A model generated the notes under the pieces. It was not told the DNA's origin. It saw nothing but the letters and a program-made list of their open reading frames with translations, and did no database searches. From assembly GCF_018987265.1 (NCBI RefSeq), contig NZ_CP076853.1, positions 1,426,001 through 1,490,000 on the forward strand: DNA of 64,000 nucleotides, given 5' to 3'. A program made the position numbers and the translations under genes. Of the stretch, positions 34,000-43,530 are shown piece after piece. Position 1 is the stretch's first letter. The number at the start of each line of letters is the position of its first letter. Origin of the DNA: Rhizobium sp. WYJ-E13. GTDB taxonomy: Bacteria; Pseudomonadota; Alphaproteobacteria; Rhizobiales; Rhizobiaceae.

Positions 34000-34810
34000 C
34001 GACGGCAAGCGACGCTCCCCCAGATGAGCATAAGCAAGCGGTCTGCGACCCTGTCGGGCAAGCAACTTAGAGGGCTATGGCGTAGACGTAGTTCTCCGCT
34101 TCATCGTTCTAGGCCCGCCATAAGGCGCCGATTGCCCTCCATGGCGCGATATCGCCGCCGATTGCCGCTTCGGGGAGAATACTTACATCACCATCATAGA
34201 CTTATCACCATCTCCTAGTTCTCATCTTCATCGGGCGCTCCTCGTCATTGCCATTACAAGCTGCTGTTTTCACTTGATGTTATGTTGGCATCGGGCCTTC
34301 GTACGAGGTGATGCACAAGGACGAAATGGCTGCCACCCAGGCGAGCTTCCCATTGCCTTTTATGTCTGCAAAATGCTTTGATCCCAAATCTGATCCCGGC
34401 AGCCCAATCGCTTTGCCTCTGTGTAGGGTCCACTTCGCGCCTAGCCCTTTTGGATGAATTGCGAATCGGCGGCTACGCTACGAAAGTGGGTATGCGGCGG
34501 TAGTAGGATTACTATGACCGAACCCGATGCGGGGGGCTCGCCGAGTATTGAGTGGGAGCCCCTCATTTGATTCAGTAGCATGGACTGCTCTTCAGCTTGG
34601 TGTCGAACCGCCTCTTCGCTTCCGGCACGAGCACTACATCAACCAACCATCGCCAATCGGATAGCCTTACATCCAAAGAGCATTGGCCCTCATGACAACG
34701 CATGAAGTGCTGGTCCTTGAATCCTTATTTCATCATACTTCCGTTTTTGGGATAGCAAAATTCGATCGGAGAGGCCGCCTCACCGCAGTCGGACGATGAG
34801 AGGGAATTTC
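34000..34810. other. Poorly coding accessory stretch
   Basis: 811 bases with no gene I can support. Composition is lower in GC than the flanks, stop codons are frequent in all frames and no recognised domain appears. Short frames exist, for example 48 codons at 34311-34457, without a proper ribosome site. It includes copy 2 of the tRNA-proximal repeat. The stretch looks like decayed or inserted DNA. Confidence 0.5.
34127..34158 (+). repeat. Imperfect direct repeat, copy 2
   Basis: Second copy of the 32-base element at 31515-31546 (27 of 32 identical). It lies 127 bases after the nitroreductase-like gene and may mark the far end of a segment once inserted at tRNA-Ser. Confidence 0.4.
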
Positions 34811-35923
34811 ATGGTAGAGATACTGGATCTCGACTGCGTCGTCGTGGGTGGAGGCGTCGTGGGGCTCGCGGTGGCGCGTCAACTTGCCATGTCTGGCCGC
34901 GAGGTGGTTCTTCTCGAAGCGGAGCCAATGACCGGCAGCATCACGTCGGCCCGTAACAGCGAGGTCATCCATGCCGGGCTCTACTACGCCACCGGCAGTT
35001 TGAAGGCAGAGCTGTGCGTCGCCGGAAAGCACAAGCTCTACGACTATTGCCGGGAGCGAAGCGTCCCGCACAAGGCTTGTGGCAAACTCGTCGTCGCCTC
35101 GAGCGAGGAGGAACTCGGCTACCTCGAAAAGCTATCCAGGCAGGCTCATGCAAATGGAGTGGAGGACTGCTATCTGATCGATGCAGCGGAACTCTTCCGC
35201 AGGGAACCCCGGATCAGAGGTTTTGCGGCGCTTGTCTCGCCATCGACCGGCATCATCGATAGTCACAGCCTGATGCAGGCATACATCACGGACATAGAGT
35301 CCAATGGCGGAGCCATCGTCTGCAATTCGCCCGTCATCGAAGGCGAATTGGCTGTGAATAAAATTCGCTTGTCGGTCGGCGGTCGCGATCCGGTCAGAAT
35401 TGAAGCGCGCCTCGTGGTGAATGCGGCAGGTCTGAATGCCTGGACGCTTTCTGAAAGGTTGCTGGGCCTGGACGCAAGCACCATCCCGCCACGTCATTAC
35501 GCCAAGGGATGCTATTTCGCGCTGACAGGCCGCGCGCCTGCAAAGCAGCTGATTTATCCGGTTCCCGAACCCGGCGGTCTCGGTGTGCACCTGACGCTCG
35601 ACCTTGCGGGCCAGGCCCGCTTCGGTCCCGACGTCGAGTGGGTCGAGGCAATCGACTATGATGTCGATCCGCGCCGCGCGGATAAATTCTATTCCGCAAT
35701 CCGCCGCTATTGGCCCGATCTGGTGGACGGTGCGCTGCAGCCCGCCTATTCGGGCATCCGCCCGAAAATCGCCGGCCCGGCTGCGGGTGGCGGTGGTGAC
35801 TTCGTAATCCAGGGTCCGGAAAAAACCGGTCACCCCGCTTATATAGCGCTCTATGGAATTGAAAGCCCCGGCCTGACCGCCTCGCTGGCCATCGGGCAGA
35901 AGGTGGCGCGATTTGCCGGGTGA
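34811..35923 (+). CDS. L-2-hydroxyglutarate oxidase-like FAD oxidoreductase
   Basis: 370 residues of the DAO fold. FAD-binding G-G-G-V-V-G-L-A-V-A-R near 13-23 and E-A in L-L-E-A-E; then S-A-R-N-S-E-V-I-H-A-G-L-Y-Y, typical of L-2-hydroxyglutarate dehydrogenase/oxidase (LhgO). V-V-N-A-A-G-L-N-A and Y-S-G-I-R-P-K-I further support this family. It probably oxidises L-2-hydroxyglutarate or a related hydroxy acid. The start is ATG 34811 with GAGAGGGA upstream; an ATG five codons earlier is in frame. It stands alone. Confidence 0.85.
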   Translation: MVEILDLDCVVVGGGVVGLAVARQLAMSGREVVLLEAEPMTGSITSARNSEVIHAGLYYATGSLKAELCVAGKHKLYDYCRERSVPHKACGKLVVASSEEELGYLEKLSRQAHANGVEDCYLIDAAELFRREPRIRGFAALVSPSTGIIDSHSLMQAYITDIESNGGAIVCNSPVIEGELAVNKIRLSVGGRDPVRIEARLVVNAAGLNAWTLSERLLGLDASTIPPRHYAKGCYFALTGRAPAKQLIYPVPEPGGLGVHLTLDLAGQARFGPDVEWVEAIDYDVDPRRADKFYSAIRRYWPDLVDGALQPAYSGIRPKIAGPAAGGGGDFVIQGPEKTGHPAYIALYGIESPGLTASLAIGQKVARFAG

Positions 35924-36276
35924 GACAAAGCGCTTTGCAGAACCCGCCGGATCGGCAGCCACTCAGCCATCCGGTATAGTTGTCTCAGCAGGCCGCACGC
36001 TTCTTTCGGTCGAACTCTCCATGGCGCTCCCAGGCGAGCGAGCGCTATGCCTGCCAGCGGCCTTGCTTCTACTGTTTCGGAATAAATGCAAACCTTATCG
36101 CACCCGATTTTGCGATAGGAGTCTCCATCGCGAGGCCCACGGTGGAATGTCTCTTATCCGCTGGCCGGCAGCAAACTACGGTCACCGATGCGAGGTCGTG
36201 ACGCATCCCCGACGAGCCGTTCCGGCAGCTTCCGGAGATTCACCCGGCCGCGGCAATGTTGGTGCTGAACGTCGCG
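35924..36276. other. Intergenic region, nothing supported
   Basis: 353 bases between the ends of the convergent FAD oxidoreductase and flagellin genes. No gene, RNA or clear terminator is visible; a frame on the plus strand that enters the flagellin gene is not credible. Confidence 0.5.
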
Positions 36277-37962
36277 CTACTGGAAGAGCTCGAGCACGTT
36301 CTGCGGCGCGCTGTTGGCGATCCAGAGAGATTGAAGGGCGAGCTGCTGTTGGCTCTGCAGGGCCGTCAGTCGTGAGGATTCCTCTTCCATATCGGCATCG
36401 ACGAGCCGCCCGATGCCACTTGCGACTGCGTCCTGCAGCGAATTGACGAAATTGTCCTGCATGTTGAGGCGCTTGCCGATGTCACCCATATAGGCCGCGG
36501 CCTTGGTGACCTTCTGCTCCATCATGTTGATGCCGCCGATATAGTTCTGCAGGTCGTTGGCGGGGTTCGTGATGTCGATGTCGGTAATATCGAAATTCGG
36601 GGCGAAGCCGATATTGTCGCTGACGCCGAAAAGACGGACACTCGATCGCGTTGCGCCCTTTTCGGGATACATGGCGGCATCTGCCTGAAGAATGACACTG
36701 GCGCCTGCGGAGGAAACCTGCATCCCGGTTCCTGCGAGCGCAGCGTTCAACATGCGCGCATAGTCGCCGGCGGTATTGATTTTTCCATCGCTCGTGCCGA
36801 GGACGCTGTCGACCAGATTGCGGTCGATGGTGACGGCTTTCGCCGCGCTATTATTGACCTGTACGCTGAAGGAAAACTTGACGTCACGATGGACGAAGAA
36901 AGGGCCAGAAAACGCGAACTGAGCGGCCGCGACAGTGCCGTCCTGTCGATTCAATGCTACAGCATCAAGCCAGAAAGCATAACCGGCTGAGAGTGTCGAC
37001 GTCACGTTCGAAACGACCATGCTTGATTCACTGGCGCCGGGGATCTCGCCGCTGAAGAAGACAAGATTTCCCGCCAACGAACTGACCGTGCCTGGTGACC
37101 AGCCCATATTGGATATGGCCGTGCCGATGACCCTGGCGAAATCATCGGCGCTGTTGATCATGCCATTGCTCGTTCCCAATGCGGAATCGATGGTATTCTT
37201 GTCGATCGTCACCATGCGTGTTTCGGTGCCGTCGACGGTGAGATCGAACGTTAGCCTGTCCGTTGCCGTGAAGGCGGCAAGGCTTGGGTCCGGCAGCGTG
37301 CTGGGGCCGGAGAAGCGATAAGCGCTGTAACCTGCTTGTCCGCTCCCGGTGAAGTCGGCATTCCGCAATCCGCCGATCATGCCGAGCGATTTCGCATCGG
37401 CCTGCAGCAACCCTCCCCCCGTCGAGTTGAAAAGCACCAGCTGTGTCAGATCGACATCTGTCGTGCCGACACTGACGCTATTGTCGGCTCCGCGAATGAA
37501 GGCAGAAACGATGCTTTTGTCATACTTGGTAAGCGTGTCGAGACCAGGAACATCAGTGTTCAGCCAGTTCTCACCGGAAAAGGAGGTCGAGGCGGCGGTG
37601 GCCAGAAGCCTGCCGCCCAGTGCACTGATTTCATCCTGGATCTTCGCCTTGTCAATGCTCTTCTCTGTCGCGGCGATCAGCTTGGCTTTCATGTCGCCTA
37701 TGATGTCGATGATCGAGGCGAGAGCTGTAGAGCTGGTGTCGACCAGCGCTTCTCCCAGACCCAATGCGTCGGACACGGCCGAAAGCGCCCTGTTATCCGT
37801 GCGCATCGCCGTTGCGACAGACCAATAGGCCGCATTGTCGGACGCCTTCTCGATGCGCAGGCCGCTTGAAACCTTATTCTGTGTCGCATGGAGACCTGCA
37901 GTCGCAGACCGGAGGGTTTGTAACGCCGCGATGCTGGAGTAGTTTGTGTTAATAGGAGACAT
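36277..37962 (-). CDS. Large flagellin-like protein with internal insertion
   Basis: 561 residues. The ends are flagellin: T-N-Y-S-S-I-A-A-L-Q-T-L-R-S and V-S-S-G-L-R-I-E-K-A-S-D-N-A-A-Y near the N-terminus (D0/D1), and L-Q-S-L-W-I-A-N-S-A-P-Q-N-V-L-E-L-F-Q at the C-terminus. Rhizobial flagellins are usually 320-400 residues, so this one has about 170 extra in the middle. The insert holds two related units, each with T-I-D-(K/R)-N and L-G-T-S-(N/D)-G-x-I-N. No other flagellar gene is nearby. It may be a minor filament protein. Upstream ribosome site is weak. Confidence 0.85.
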   Translation of the reverse strand: MSPINTNYSSIAALQTLRSATAGLHATQNKVSSGLRIEKASDNAAYWSVATAMRTDNRALSAVSDALGLGEALVDTSSTALASIIDIIGDMKAKLIAATEKSIDKAKIQDEISALGGRLLATAASTSFSGENWLNTDVPGLDTLTKYDKSIVSAFIRGADNSVSVGTTDVDLTQLVLFNSTGGGLLQADAKSLGMIGGLRNADFTGSGQAGYSAYRFSGPSTLPDPSLAAFTATDRLTFDLTVDGTETRMVTIDKNTIDSALGTSNGMINSADDFARVIGTAISNMGWSPGTVSSLAGNLVFFSGEIPGASESSMVVSNVTSTLSAGYAFWLDAVALNRQDGTVAAAQFAFSGPFFVHRDVKFSFSVQVNNSAAKAVTIDRNLVDSVLGTSDGKINTAGDYARMLNAALAGTGMQVSSAGASVILQADAAMYPEKGATRSSVRLFGVSDNIGFAPNFDITDIDITNPANDLQNYIGGINMMEQKVTKAAAYMGDIGKRLNMQDNFVNSLQDAVASGIGRLVDADMEEESSRLTALQSQQQLALQSLWIANSAPQNVLELFQ

Positions 37963-38464
37963 ATGCGGCCCGAAATACGAGAAACGGCAGGGTCGATGAA
38001 TCGTGCTTCTTGAGATTCTGTTAGCTATGAATTGACGTCAGGTTGGGTTAATCCTGCGTAAAAAGAAGCATGAAAACTCGAATTGTTTTTAAGGTTGCTG
38101 TACCCTATTGGGTATTTCTTAGATCGACGCTCTTCAATTGAGATGCAATCTTGCCGTGCTGCAGTCAGAGACGGTATTCCGCGCAAATTTGGGCGTCGGG
38201 CGCCAGTCGGGTTGCTTCCACATGCTCGACGCGGCGGGAGGGGGCATATCAGTCTCCTCCAGTTGGCGTTGAATGAATGTTGCTAATGCAAATCGAGAAA
38301 GCCCGATTCCAAATGATTTTATATTAGATGTAACGCATATTTCGCCGCGACAATTTTACTTAAACTCATACCTAACTACTTATAGCGCTAAGCCGTTGCC
38401 ACGGCGGAACTTTTTTCGATTGTGCGCGTTTTATCTCACGTTTTACCCAGGAGGGGAGATTGCC
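37963..38464. other. AT-rich intergenic region
   Basis: 502 bases between the divergent flagellin and GlsB-type genes. It is distinctly AT-rich, especially 38280-38460, and has no convincing gene. It ends in an EcfG-type promoter (38406-38430). Promoter signals for the flagellin gene are not clear. Confidence 0.55.
38406..38430 (+). promoter_or_regulatory. EcfG (general stress sigma) promoter
   Basis: GGAAC (38406-38410), 16-base spacer, CGTT (38427-38430): the alphaproteobacterial EcfG/RpoE2 consensus. Located 35 bases before the start of the GlsB-type gene. Confidence 0.7.
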
Positions 38465-38719
38465 ATGGAAAACGAAAGTGTAGGTTGGATTGCAGCTATC
38501 ATCATCGGGGGCTTCGCCGGATGGCTGGCGGAGAAGTTCATGAACAGCAATATGGGCGTGTTCATGAACATATTGCTCGGTATCATAGGCGCGATTGTCG
38601 CCAACTGGATTCTCGGTATCCTTCACATCCCGCTACTCAGCGGCTGGCTCGGATACCTGATTACGGGCTTTGTCGGCGCATGCATTCTGATTGCGATCGG
38701 ACGCGTCATCCGCCGCTGA
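38465..38719 (+). CDS. GlsB/YeaQ/YmgE-family stress membrane protein
   Basis: 84 residues, three hydrophobic helices with small residues: G-W-I-A-A-I-I-I-G-G-F-A-G-W-L-A-E, then N-I-L-L-G-I-I-G-A-I-V, then G-Y-L-I-T-G-F-V-G-A. This is the transglycosylase-associated/YeaQ family, induced by stress in many bacteria. GGAGGGGAG precedes the ATG, and an EcfG promoter lies upstream. Role: inner-membrane protein of unknown action in the general stress response. Confidence 0.9.
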   Translation: MENESVGWIAAIIIGGFAGWLAEKFMNSNMGVFMNILLGIIGAIVANWILGILHIPLLSGWLGYLITGFVGACILIAIGRVIRR

Positions 38720-38752
38720 GCTGACACGGAAAAGATTGCCAGAAAAAGGTTG

Positions 38753-38784
38753 AAAGCCGGACGTCGTGCGCGTCCGGCTTTTTT
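38753..38784. terminator. Bidirectional terminator between stress genes
   Basis: AGCCGGACG (38755-38763) pairs with CGTCCGGCT (38771-38779), then TTTTTT; on the other strand A residues also give a short T run. It ends both the GlsB-type gene (plus) and the DUF883-type gene (minus). Confidence 0.9.
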
Positions 38785-38787
38785 CGT

Positions 38788-39069
38788 CTATCGACGGCTG
38801 AGGAGACCGAAGAGGTAGGCGACGCCTGCCGTAATGGCGATTGCGGTCAGCGGCTCTTCACGCACCTTGTCGCGGACGCGCTCGGTCATGACCGAGGCTT
38901 CGTCGGTCACTGCGGTCTTTGCGCCCTGCCCCAGCGCGATCACGCTCTCCGAAAGGCGGGCCAGATCCTCGCGTAACGCAGCAACCTGCGCGGACAGATC
39001 GTCGGCGGCAACTTCGGCCTTGACGCGCGCAGCGGTGGATTCGGCGGAAGCGGTTTTCAATTCGGCCAT
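38788..39069 (-). CDS. DUF883/ElaB-YqjD-type tail-anchored protein
   Basis: 93 residues from ATG 39069 (GGAGCAGACC upstream). A long amphipathic helix rich in Ala/Glu/Leu (about 1-70) is followed by one C-terminal membrane helix (I-A-I-T-A-G-V-A-Y-L-F-G-L-L) and R-R. E-E-P-L-T-A-I before it is typical of DUF883, whose E. coli members YqjD/ElaB are membrane-anchored and bind ribosomes in stationary phase. An EcfG promoter is at 39101-39126. Confidence 0.85.
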   Translation of the reverse strand: MAELKTASAESTAARVKAEVAADDLSAQVAALREDLARLSESVIALGQGAKTAVTDEASVMTERVRDKVREEPLTAIAITAGVAYLFGLLSRR

Positions 39070-39100
39070 GGTCTGCTCCTGTTTGATGGAATGCCGCTTC

Positions 39101-39126
39101 AACGAAATGAAGACTGTAAAGGTTCC
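39101..39126 (-). promoter_or_regulatory. EcfG (general stress sigma) promoter
   Basis: On the minus strand GGAAC (39126-39122), 17-base spacer, CGTT (39104-39101), 31 bases before the DUF883-type gene. Same sigma class as the promoter of the convergent GlsB-type gene. Confidence 0.7.
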
Positions 39127-39286
39127 GCAATCAAGCATCTTTTGTCGCTCGCCGCGGGTTAGCGAGAGCGTGTGCAAGCCCCGCAAGCTTTTCGTGCGAC
39201 AAGCCTTCATTTCCTCGCAGCTTTGTTTTATGGAACGACGAATGTCTGCCCTTCTGGGCCAATGATAATGCGAGGTTTGCGTTTCC

Positions 39287-41179
39287 ATGTTCCATCTTCT
39301 GAGAAGAGCTGCTCAGACCTGGGTTGCCAAACTGCTCCTGCTCCTGCTCGTCGCGTCCTTCGGCATCTGGGGCGTGTCGCGTGAGCTGATAAGCGGCGGC
39401 AACAGCACGACGGTGGTCACCGTCGGCGACCAGCATGTGGATGTCAATAAATTCCGCCTCGCCTACCAGCGCCAGGTTGCCCAACTCGGCCAGCAATACG
39501 GTGTGCGGCTGACGCCGGAGCAGGCCCGTGCTTTCGGCGTTGAAGAGCAGGTGCTTGCCCAACTCGTGGCCGGCGCCTCGCTGGACCAGCTTGCCGATGA
39601 CATGGGCCTCGGCCTTTCCGAAGACCGCCTCGCCCAGCTGATCGGCGACGATCCGGCCTTCAAGGCAATCAACGGCCAGTTCGACCGCTCGCTTTTCACC
39701 TCTCGTCTGCGCAATGCCGGCATTCGGGAAGACGACTATATCAAGGATCGCAGCAAGCAGGCTATCCGCAGCCAGATCATCGAAGCCGTCTCCAACGGCT
39801 TCCAGGCGCCTGCGACTCTCGTCAACGCGCTGAAACTCTACGGCAACGAGAGCCGCAGCGTCGATTACCTGCTGCTCACCAACGCCAATATCGAACCGAT
39901 CAAGGCGCCGGCCGATGACGTGCTCGCCAAGTGGTTCGAAGACGTCAAGCAGCGCTATCGCGCGCCGGAATATCGCAAGATCGCCTATCTGAAGCTTCAG
40001 CCTGATGACATCGCCGATCCCACGACCGTCACCGACGATCAGATCAAGGAAGCCTTCGACAAGGCGAAGGCCGCCTACACGACGCCGGAAAGCCGCACGC
40101 TCGAGCAGCTCACCTTCGCCAGCAAGGATCTCGCCAATGCGGCTGAAACCGCGCTGAAGAGCGGCACAAGCTTCGATCAGCTTGTCACCGACCAGGGCAA
40201 GACTGCAAGCGATGTGCTGCTCGGCGAATTCGCCAAGGACAAGGTTCCGGACCAAGCCGTGGCCGAAGCCGCTTTCGCGGTGAAGACGGATGGCGGCACC
40301 ACACCTGTCGTCGACGGCACCTTCGGTCCTGTCATCCTGCGTGTGACCAATATCAAGCCGGAGACCACCAAGAGCTTCGATGAGGTCAAGGAAGAGCTCC
40401 GCAAACAGCTTTCGGTTGCCAATGCCTCGCAGGAGGTCATCAACGTTCACGACCGCATTGAGGATATGCGCGCCGGCGGCACGTCCCTCGAAGAGATCGC
40501 CAACCAGCTCAAGCTGAAGGCTGTCGTCATTGATGCCATCGACATGACGGGTGCAGACAAGGACGGCAATCCGGTCAAGGATATTCCGGCCCAGCAGCAG
40601 CTTCTGCCGGAAGCCTTCAAGACCGATGTCGGCGCTGATGCGGCCGCCATTTCCGTCGGCAATGACGGCTATGTCTGGTTCGACGTGCGCGACGTCATGC
40701 CGGAACGTGACCGCCCGCTTGCCGAAGTGCGTGACAAGGCCGTTCAGGACTGGACCGCCGAGCAGCAGAAGGCCGAACTTGCCAAAAAGGCCGGCGAGCT
40801 GAAGGCCGAGGCGCAGAAGGGCACCGCGCTTGCCGATATCGCCGCCCCGCTTGGTATCGCTGTCGAAAGCAAGAGCGGCTTTACCCGCTCGACCGACGAT
40901 CCGGTTCTCGGCCGCGCCGGCATCAACGCCGCCTTCTCCGGTCCTGTAGATACCGTCGCAACGGCCGTCGGCGCGGATCCGAGCACGCAGATCCTGCTGA
41001 AGGTGACCGACGTCAACGAAGAGCCGACGACCGATGCCTTGAACAACCGCGACCAGCAGATCGCCGCCATCGCAAATCAGGCCGGTGACGACATTCTCGA
41101 TCAGATGGTCAACCTGTTGCAGAGCCAGTATGGTACAGAGGTCAACCGGACCCTCGCCGAACAGGCAACCGTCCGCTAG
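39287..41179 (+). CDS. ppiD: PpiD-like periplasmic folding factor (SurA_N domain)
   Basis: 630 residues. One N-terminal membrane helix (about 12-30), then a SurA-N-type chaperone region, a parvulin-like central domain (about 235-365, [12 protein letters not shown], with weak conservation of active residues) and a long C-terminal helical region. This matches PpiD, an inner-membrane chaperone for outer-membrane and exported proteins near the Sec translocon. It is 13 bases from trpD and starts a run with trpD, trpC, moaC and moeA. Confidence 0.88.
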   Translation: MFHLLRRAAQTWVAKLLLLLLVASFGIWGVSRELISGGNSTTVVTVGDQHVDVNKFRLAYQRQVAQLGQQYGVRLTPEQARAFGVEEQVLAQLVAGASLDQLADDMGLGLSEDRLAQLIGDDPAFKAINGQFDRSLFTSRLRNAGIREDDYIKDRSKQAIRSQIIEAVSNGFQAPATLVNALKLYGNESRSVDYLLLTNANIEPIKAPADDVLAKWFEDVKQRYRAPEYRKIAYLKLQPDDIADPTTVTDDQIKEAFDKAKAAYTTPESRTLEQLTFASKDLANAAETALKSGTSFDQLVTDQGKTASDVLLGEFAKDKVPDQAVAEAAFAVKTDGGTTPVVDGTFGPVILRVTNIKPETTKSFDEVKEELRKQLSVANASQEVINVHDRIEDMRAGGTSLEEIANQLKLKAVVIDAIDMTGADKDGNPVKDIPAQQQLLPEAFKTDVGADAAAISVGNDGYVWFDVRDVMPERDRPLAEVRDKAVQDWTAEQQKAELAKKAGELKAEAQKGTALADIAAPLGIAVESKSGFTRSTDDPVLGRAGINAAFSGPVDTVATAVGADPSTQILLKVTDVNEEPTTDALNNRDQQIAAIANQAGDDILDQMVNLLQSQYGTEVNRTLAEQATVR

Positions 41180-41192
41180 GGAGAAGCGACGC

Positions 41193-42209
41193 ATGACCGA
41201 TCTGAAGCCGCTTCTGGCCAAGGCAGCTAGCCGTGAGCCACTGACCCGTGACGAGGCTCGCCAGGCCTTCGATATCCTGATGTCCGGTCAGGCAACGCCT
41301 TCGCAGATCGGCGGTTTCCTGATGGCGCTCCGCGTCCGCGGCGAGACGGTTGACGAGATCGTCGGCGCCGTCACCACGATGCGCTCCAAGATGCTGCGGG
41401 TGAAAGCACCCGCCGACGCGATCGATATCGTCGGCACCGGCGGCGACGCCAGCGGCACCTACAACATCTCGACGCTGGCGGCGCTCATCGTCGCCGGCGC
41501 CGGCGTTCCGGTCGCCAAGCATGGTAATAGGGCGTTGAGCTCGAAATCCGGTGCCGCTGACAGTCTTGCGGCGCTTGGCGTCAATCTCGAGGTCACCCCG
41601 GAGATGATCTCCCGCTGCATCGCCGAAGCCGGAGTCGGTTTCATGTTCGCGCAGCAGCATCATTCCGCCATGCGTCACGTCGGCCCGACGCGCGTCGAGC
41701 TCGGCACGCGCACGATCTTCAACCTGCTTGGTCCCCTCTCCAATCCGGCTGGCGTCAAGCGTCAGCTTCTCGGCGTCTTCGCGCCGCAATGGGTCGTGCC
41801 GCTTGCCGAGGTCATGCGCGACCTCGGCGCCGAAAGTGTGTGGGTCGTCCACGGCGACGGCCTCGATGAAATCACGACGACCGGCACGACCAGCGTCGCG
41901 GCCCTCGAAAACGGCAAGATCCGCACTTTCGAGCTGTCGCCCGCCGATTTCGGTGTGGCGCCTCGCATGCTCGCCGAGATCAAGGGCGGCGACGGCACCG
42001 TCAATGCAGCAGCCCTGCGCGAGGTGCTGGGCGGCGCCAAGAACGCTTACCGCGATATCGCGCTCGCCAATGCCGCCGCGTCGCTCGTCATCGCGGGCAA
42101 GGCAGAGACGATCCGTGACGGCATGAAGCTTGCAACGGAATCGCTCAACAGCGGCGCAACCGCATCTGCGCTCGACAAACTGATCGCCGTTTCCAACGAT
42201 ATCGACTAG
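41193..42209 (+). CDS. trpD: Anthranilate phosphoribosyltransferase
   Basis: Second step of tryptophan synthesis: anthranilate plus PRPP to phosphoribosyl anthranilate. 338 residues, full length. PRPP motif G-T-G-G-D at about 82-86, [15 protein letters not shown] near 107-121, and [19 protein letters not shown] precedes ATG 41193. It is 13 bases after ppiD and 9 bases before trpC. Confidence 0.96.
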   Translation: MTDLKPLLAKAASREPLTRDEARQAFDILMSGQATPSQIGGFLMALRVRGETVDEIVGAVTTMRSKMLRVKAPADAIDIVGTGGDASGTYNISTLAALIVAGAGVPVAKHGNRALSSKSGAADSLAALGVNLEVTPEMISRCIAEAGVGFMFAQQHHSAMRHVGPTRVELGTRTIFNLLGPLSNPAGVKRQLLGVFAPQWVVPLAEVMRDLGAESVWVVHGDGLDEITTTGTTSVAALENGKIRTFELSPADFGVAPRMLAEIKGGDGTVNAAALREVLGGAKNAYRDIALANAAASLVIAGKAETIRDGMKLATESLNSGATASALDKLIAVSNDID

Positions 42210-42218
42210 GATTGTCTC

Positions 42219-43031
42219 ATGACTGATATCCTGAAGAAAATCGAAGCCTATAAGCGTGAGGAAATCTCTGCGGCCAAGGCGAAGACCTCGCTTGCCGATC
42301 TCAAGGCTATGCAGGCCGGGCAGTCCGCGCCGCGTGGTTTCCACAAGGCGCTCGTCGCCAAGCGCGATGCCGGCCAGATCGGCCTGATTGCCGAGATCAA
42401 GAAGGCAAGCCCCTCCAAGGGCCTCATCCGTCCGGATTTCGATCCGCCGGCACTCGCTAGGGCATACGAAGCCGGTGGCGCTGCCTGCCTGTCGGTGCTG
42501 ACGGATACGCCGAGTTTTCAGGGAGCGCCGGAATTCCTGACGGCAGCGCGCGCCGCTTGCGCCCTGCCCGCGCTGCGCAAGGATTTCATGTTCGAGACCT
42601 ATCAGGTCCATGAGGCCCGCGCCTGGGGTGCCGACTGCATTCTGCTCATCATGGCCTCGCTGACGGATGACGACGCGCAGCGCCTGCAGGACGAGGCCTT
42701 CTCGCTCGGCATGGACGTGCTGGTCGAGGTTCATGATGCCCCGGAAATGGAACGCGCTTTGAAGCTGTCTTCGCCGCTCGTCGGTATCAACAACCGCAAT
42801 CTCCGCACCTTCGAAGTCAGTCTCACGGTCAGCGAGACGCTGGCATCAATGGTTCCTGATGACCGGCTTCTGGTCGGCGAAAGCGGCATCTTCACCAATG
42901 AGGATTGCAAGCGCCTGCAGGCCGTTGACATCAATACCTTCCTCGTCGGCGAAAGCCTGATGCGCAAGGAGGACGTGACGGCAGCCACCCGCGCCCTGCT
43001 GTTTGGTGAAGCCGCCATCGCGGCTGAATGA
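42219..43031 (+). CDS. trpC: Indole-3-glycerol phosphate synthase
   Basis: Cyclises CdRP to indole-3-glycerol phosphate. 270 residues. Conserved [10 protein letters not shown] (about 60-69), L-S-V-L-T-D, R-K-D-F (L-R-K-D-F-M), I-N-N-R-N-L and V-G-E-S-G-I-F. The single-domain form is separate from trpF. It is followed one base later by moaC. Confidence 0.96.
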   Translation: MTDILKKIEAYKREEISAAKAKTSLADLKAMQAGQSAPRGFHKALVAKRDAGQIGLIAEIKKASPSKGLIRPDFDPPALARAYEAGGAACLSVLTDTPSFQGAPEFLTAARAACALPALRKDFMFETYQVHEARAWGADCILLIMASLTDDDAQRLQDEAFSLGMDVLVEVHDAPEMERALKLSSPLVGINNRNLRTFEVSLTVSETLASMVPDDRLLVGESGIFTNEDCKRLQAVDINTFLVGESLMRKEDVTAATRALLFGEAAIAAE

Positions 43032-43032
43032 C

Positions 43033-43530
43033 ATGAGCGGCGAAAAGCTCGGCCTGACCCATATCGGCGCCTCCGGCGAGGCGCATATGGTCGATGTCTC
43101 CGACAAGGCCGAGACCGTGCGCATCGCCACGGCCGAAGGCCATGTGAAGATGGCGCCGGAAACGCTTGCGCTCATTCGAGAAGGCAATGCCAAGAAGGGT
43201 GACGTCATCGGCACCGCCCGCCTTGCCGGCATCATGGCTGCCAAACGCACCGCCGATCTCATCCCGCTCTGCCATCCGCTGATGCTGACAAAGGTCACGG
43301 TCGAGATAGAGGAAGACGCCGCCCTGCCTGGTCTGCGCGTCACTGCAACCGCCAAGCTCACCGGCAGGACCGGTGTGGAGATGGAGGCGCTGACCGCCGT
43401 CTCGGTCGCTTGTCTCACGATCTACGACATGGCCAAGGCGGCCGACAAGGCAATGGAAATCGGCGGCATCAGGCTGCTCGAAAAATCCGGCGGCAAATCC
43501 GGCGATTTTCGCCATCCGGAGGCAAGATGA
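43033..43530 (+). CDS. moaC: Cyclic pyranopterin monophosphate synthase
   Basis: Converts 3',8-cH2GTP to cPMP in molybdenum cofactor synthesis. 165 residues. [15 protein letters not shown] at the start, [11 protein letters not shown] in the middle and [12 protein letters not shown] near the active site. The start ATG is 1 base after the trpC stop, and its stop overlaps the moeA start (ATGA). Confidence 0.96.
   Translation: MSGEKLGLTHIGASGEAHMVDVSDKAETVRIATAEGHVKMAPETLALIREGNAKKGDVIGTARLAGIMAAKRTADLIPLCHPLMLTKVTVEIEEDAALPGLRVTATAKLTGRTGVEMEALTAVSVACLTIYDMAKAADKAMEIGGIRLLEKSGGKSGDFRHPEAR

Noticed and set aside
34311..34457. A 48-codon frame in the region after the nitroreductase-like gene
   Set aside because: GAGG is only two bases before the ATG, composition is not gene-like and no similarity is recognised.
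35913..36446. A 177-codon plus-strand frame after the FAD oxidoreductase
   Set aside because: It overlaps the conserved end of the flagellin gene, has no domain and shows no coding pattern.
39131..41221. A 696-codon open frame on the minus strand opposite ppiD
   Set aside because: ppiD is a clear protein with membrane anchor and domains on the other strand; the antisense frame has no recognisable domain and arises from GC-rich third-position bias.
41142..42734. A 530-codon antisense frame over trpD and trpC
   Set aside because: Both sense genes carry all family motifs; the antisense product has no domain and is rich in Arg/His/Gly as usual for shadow frames.
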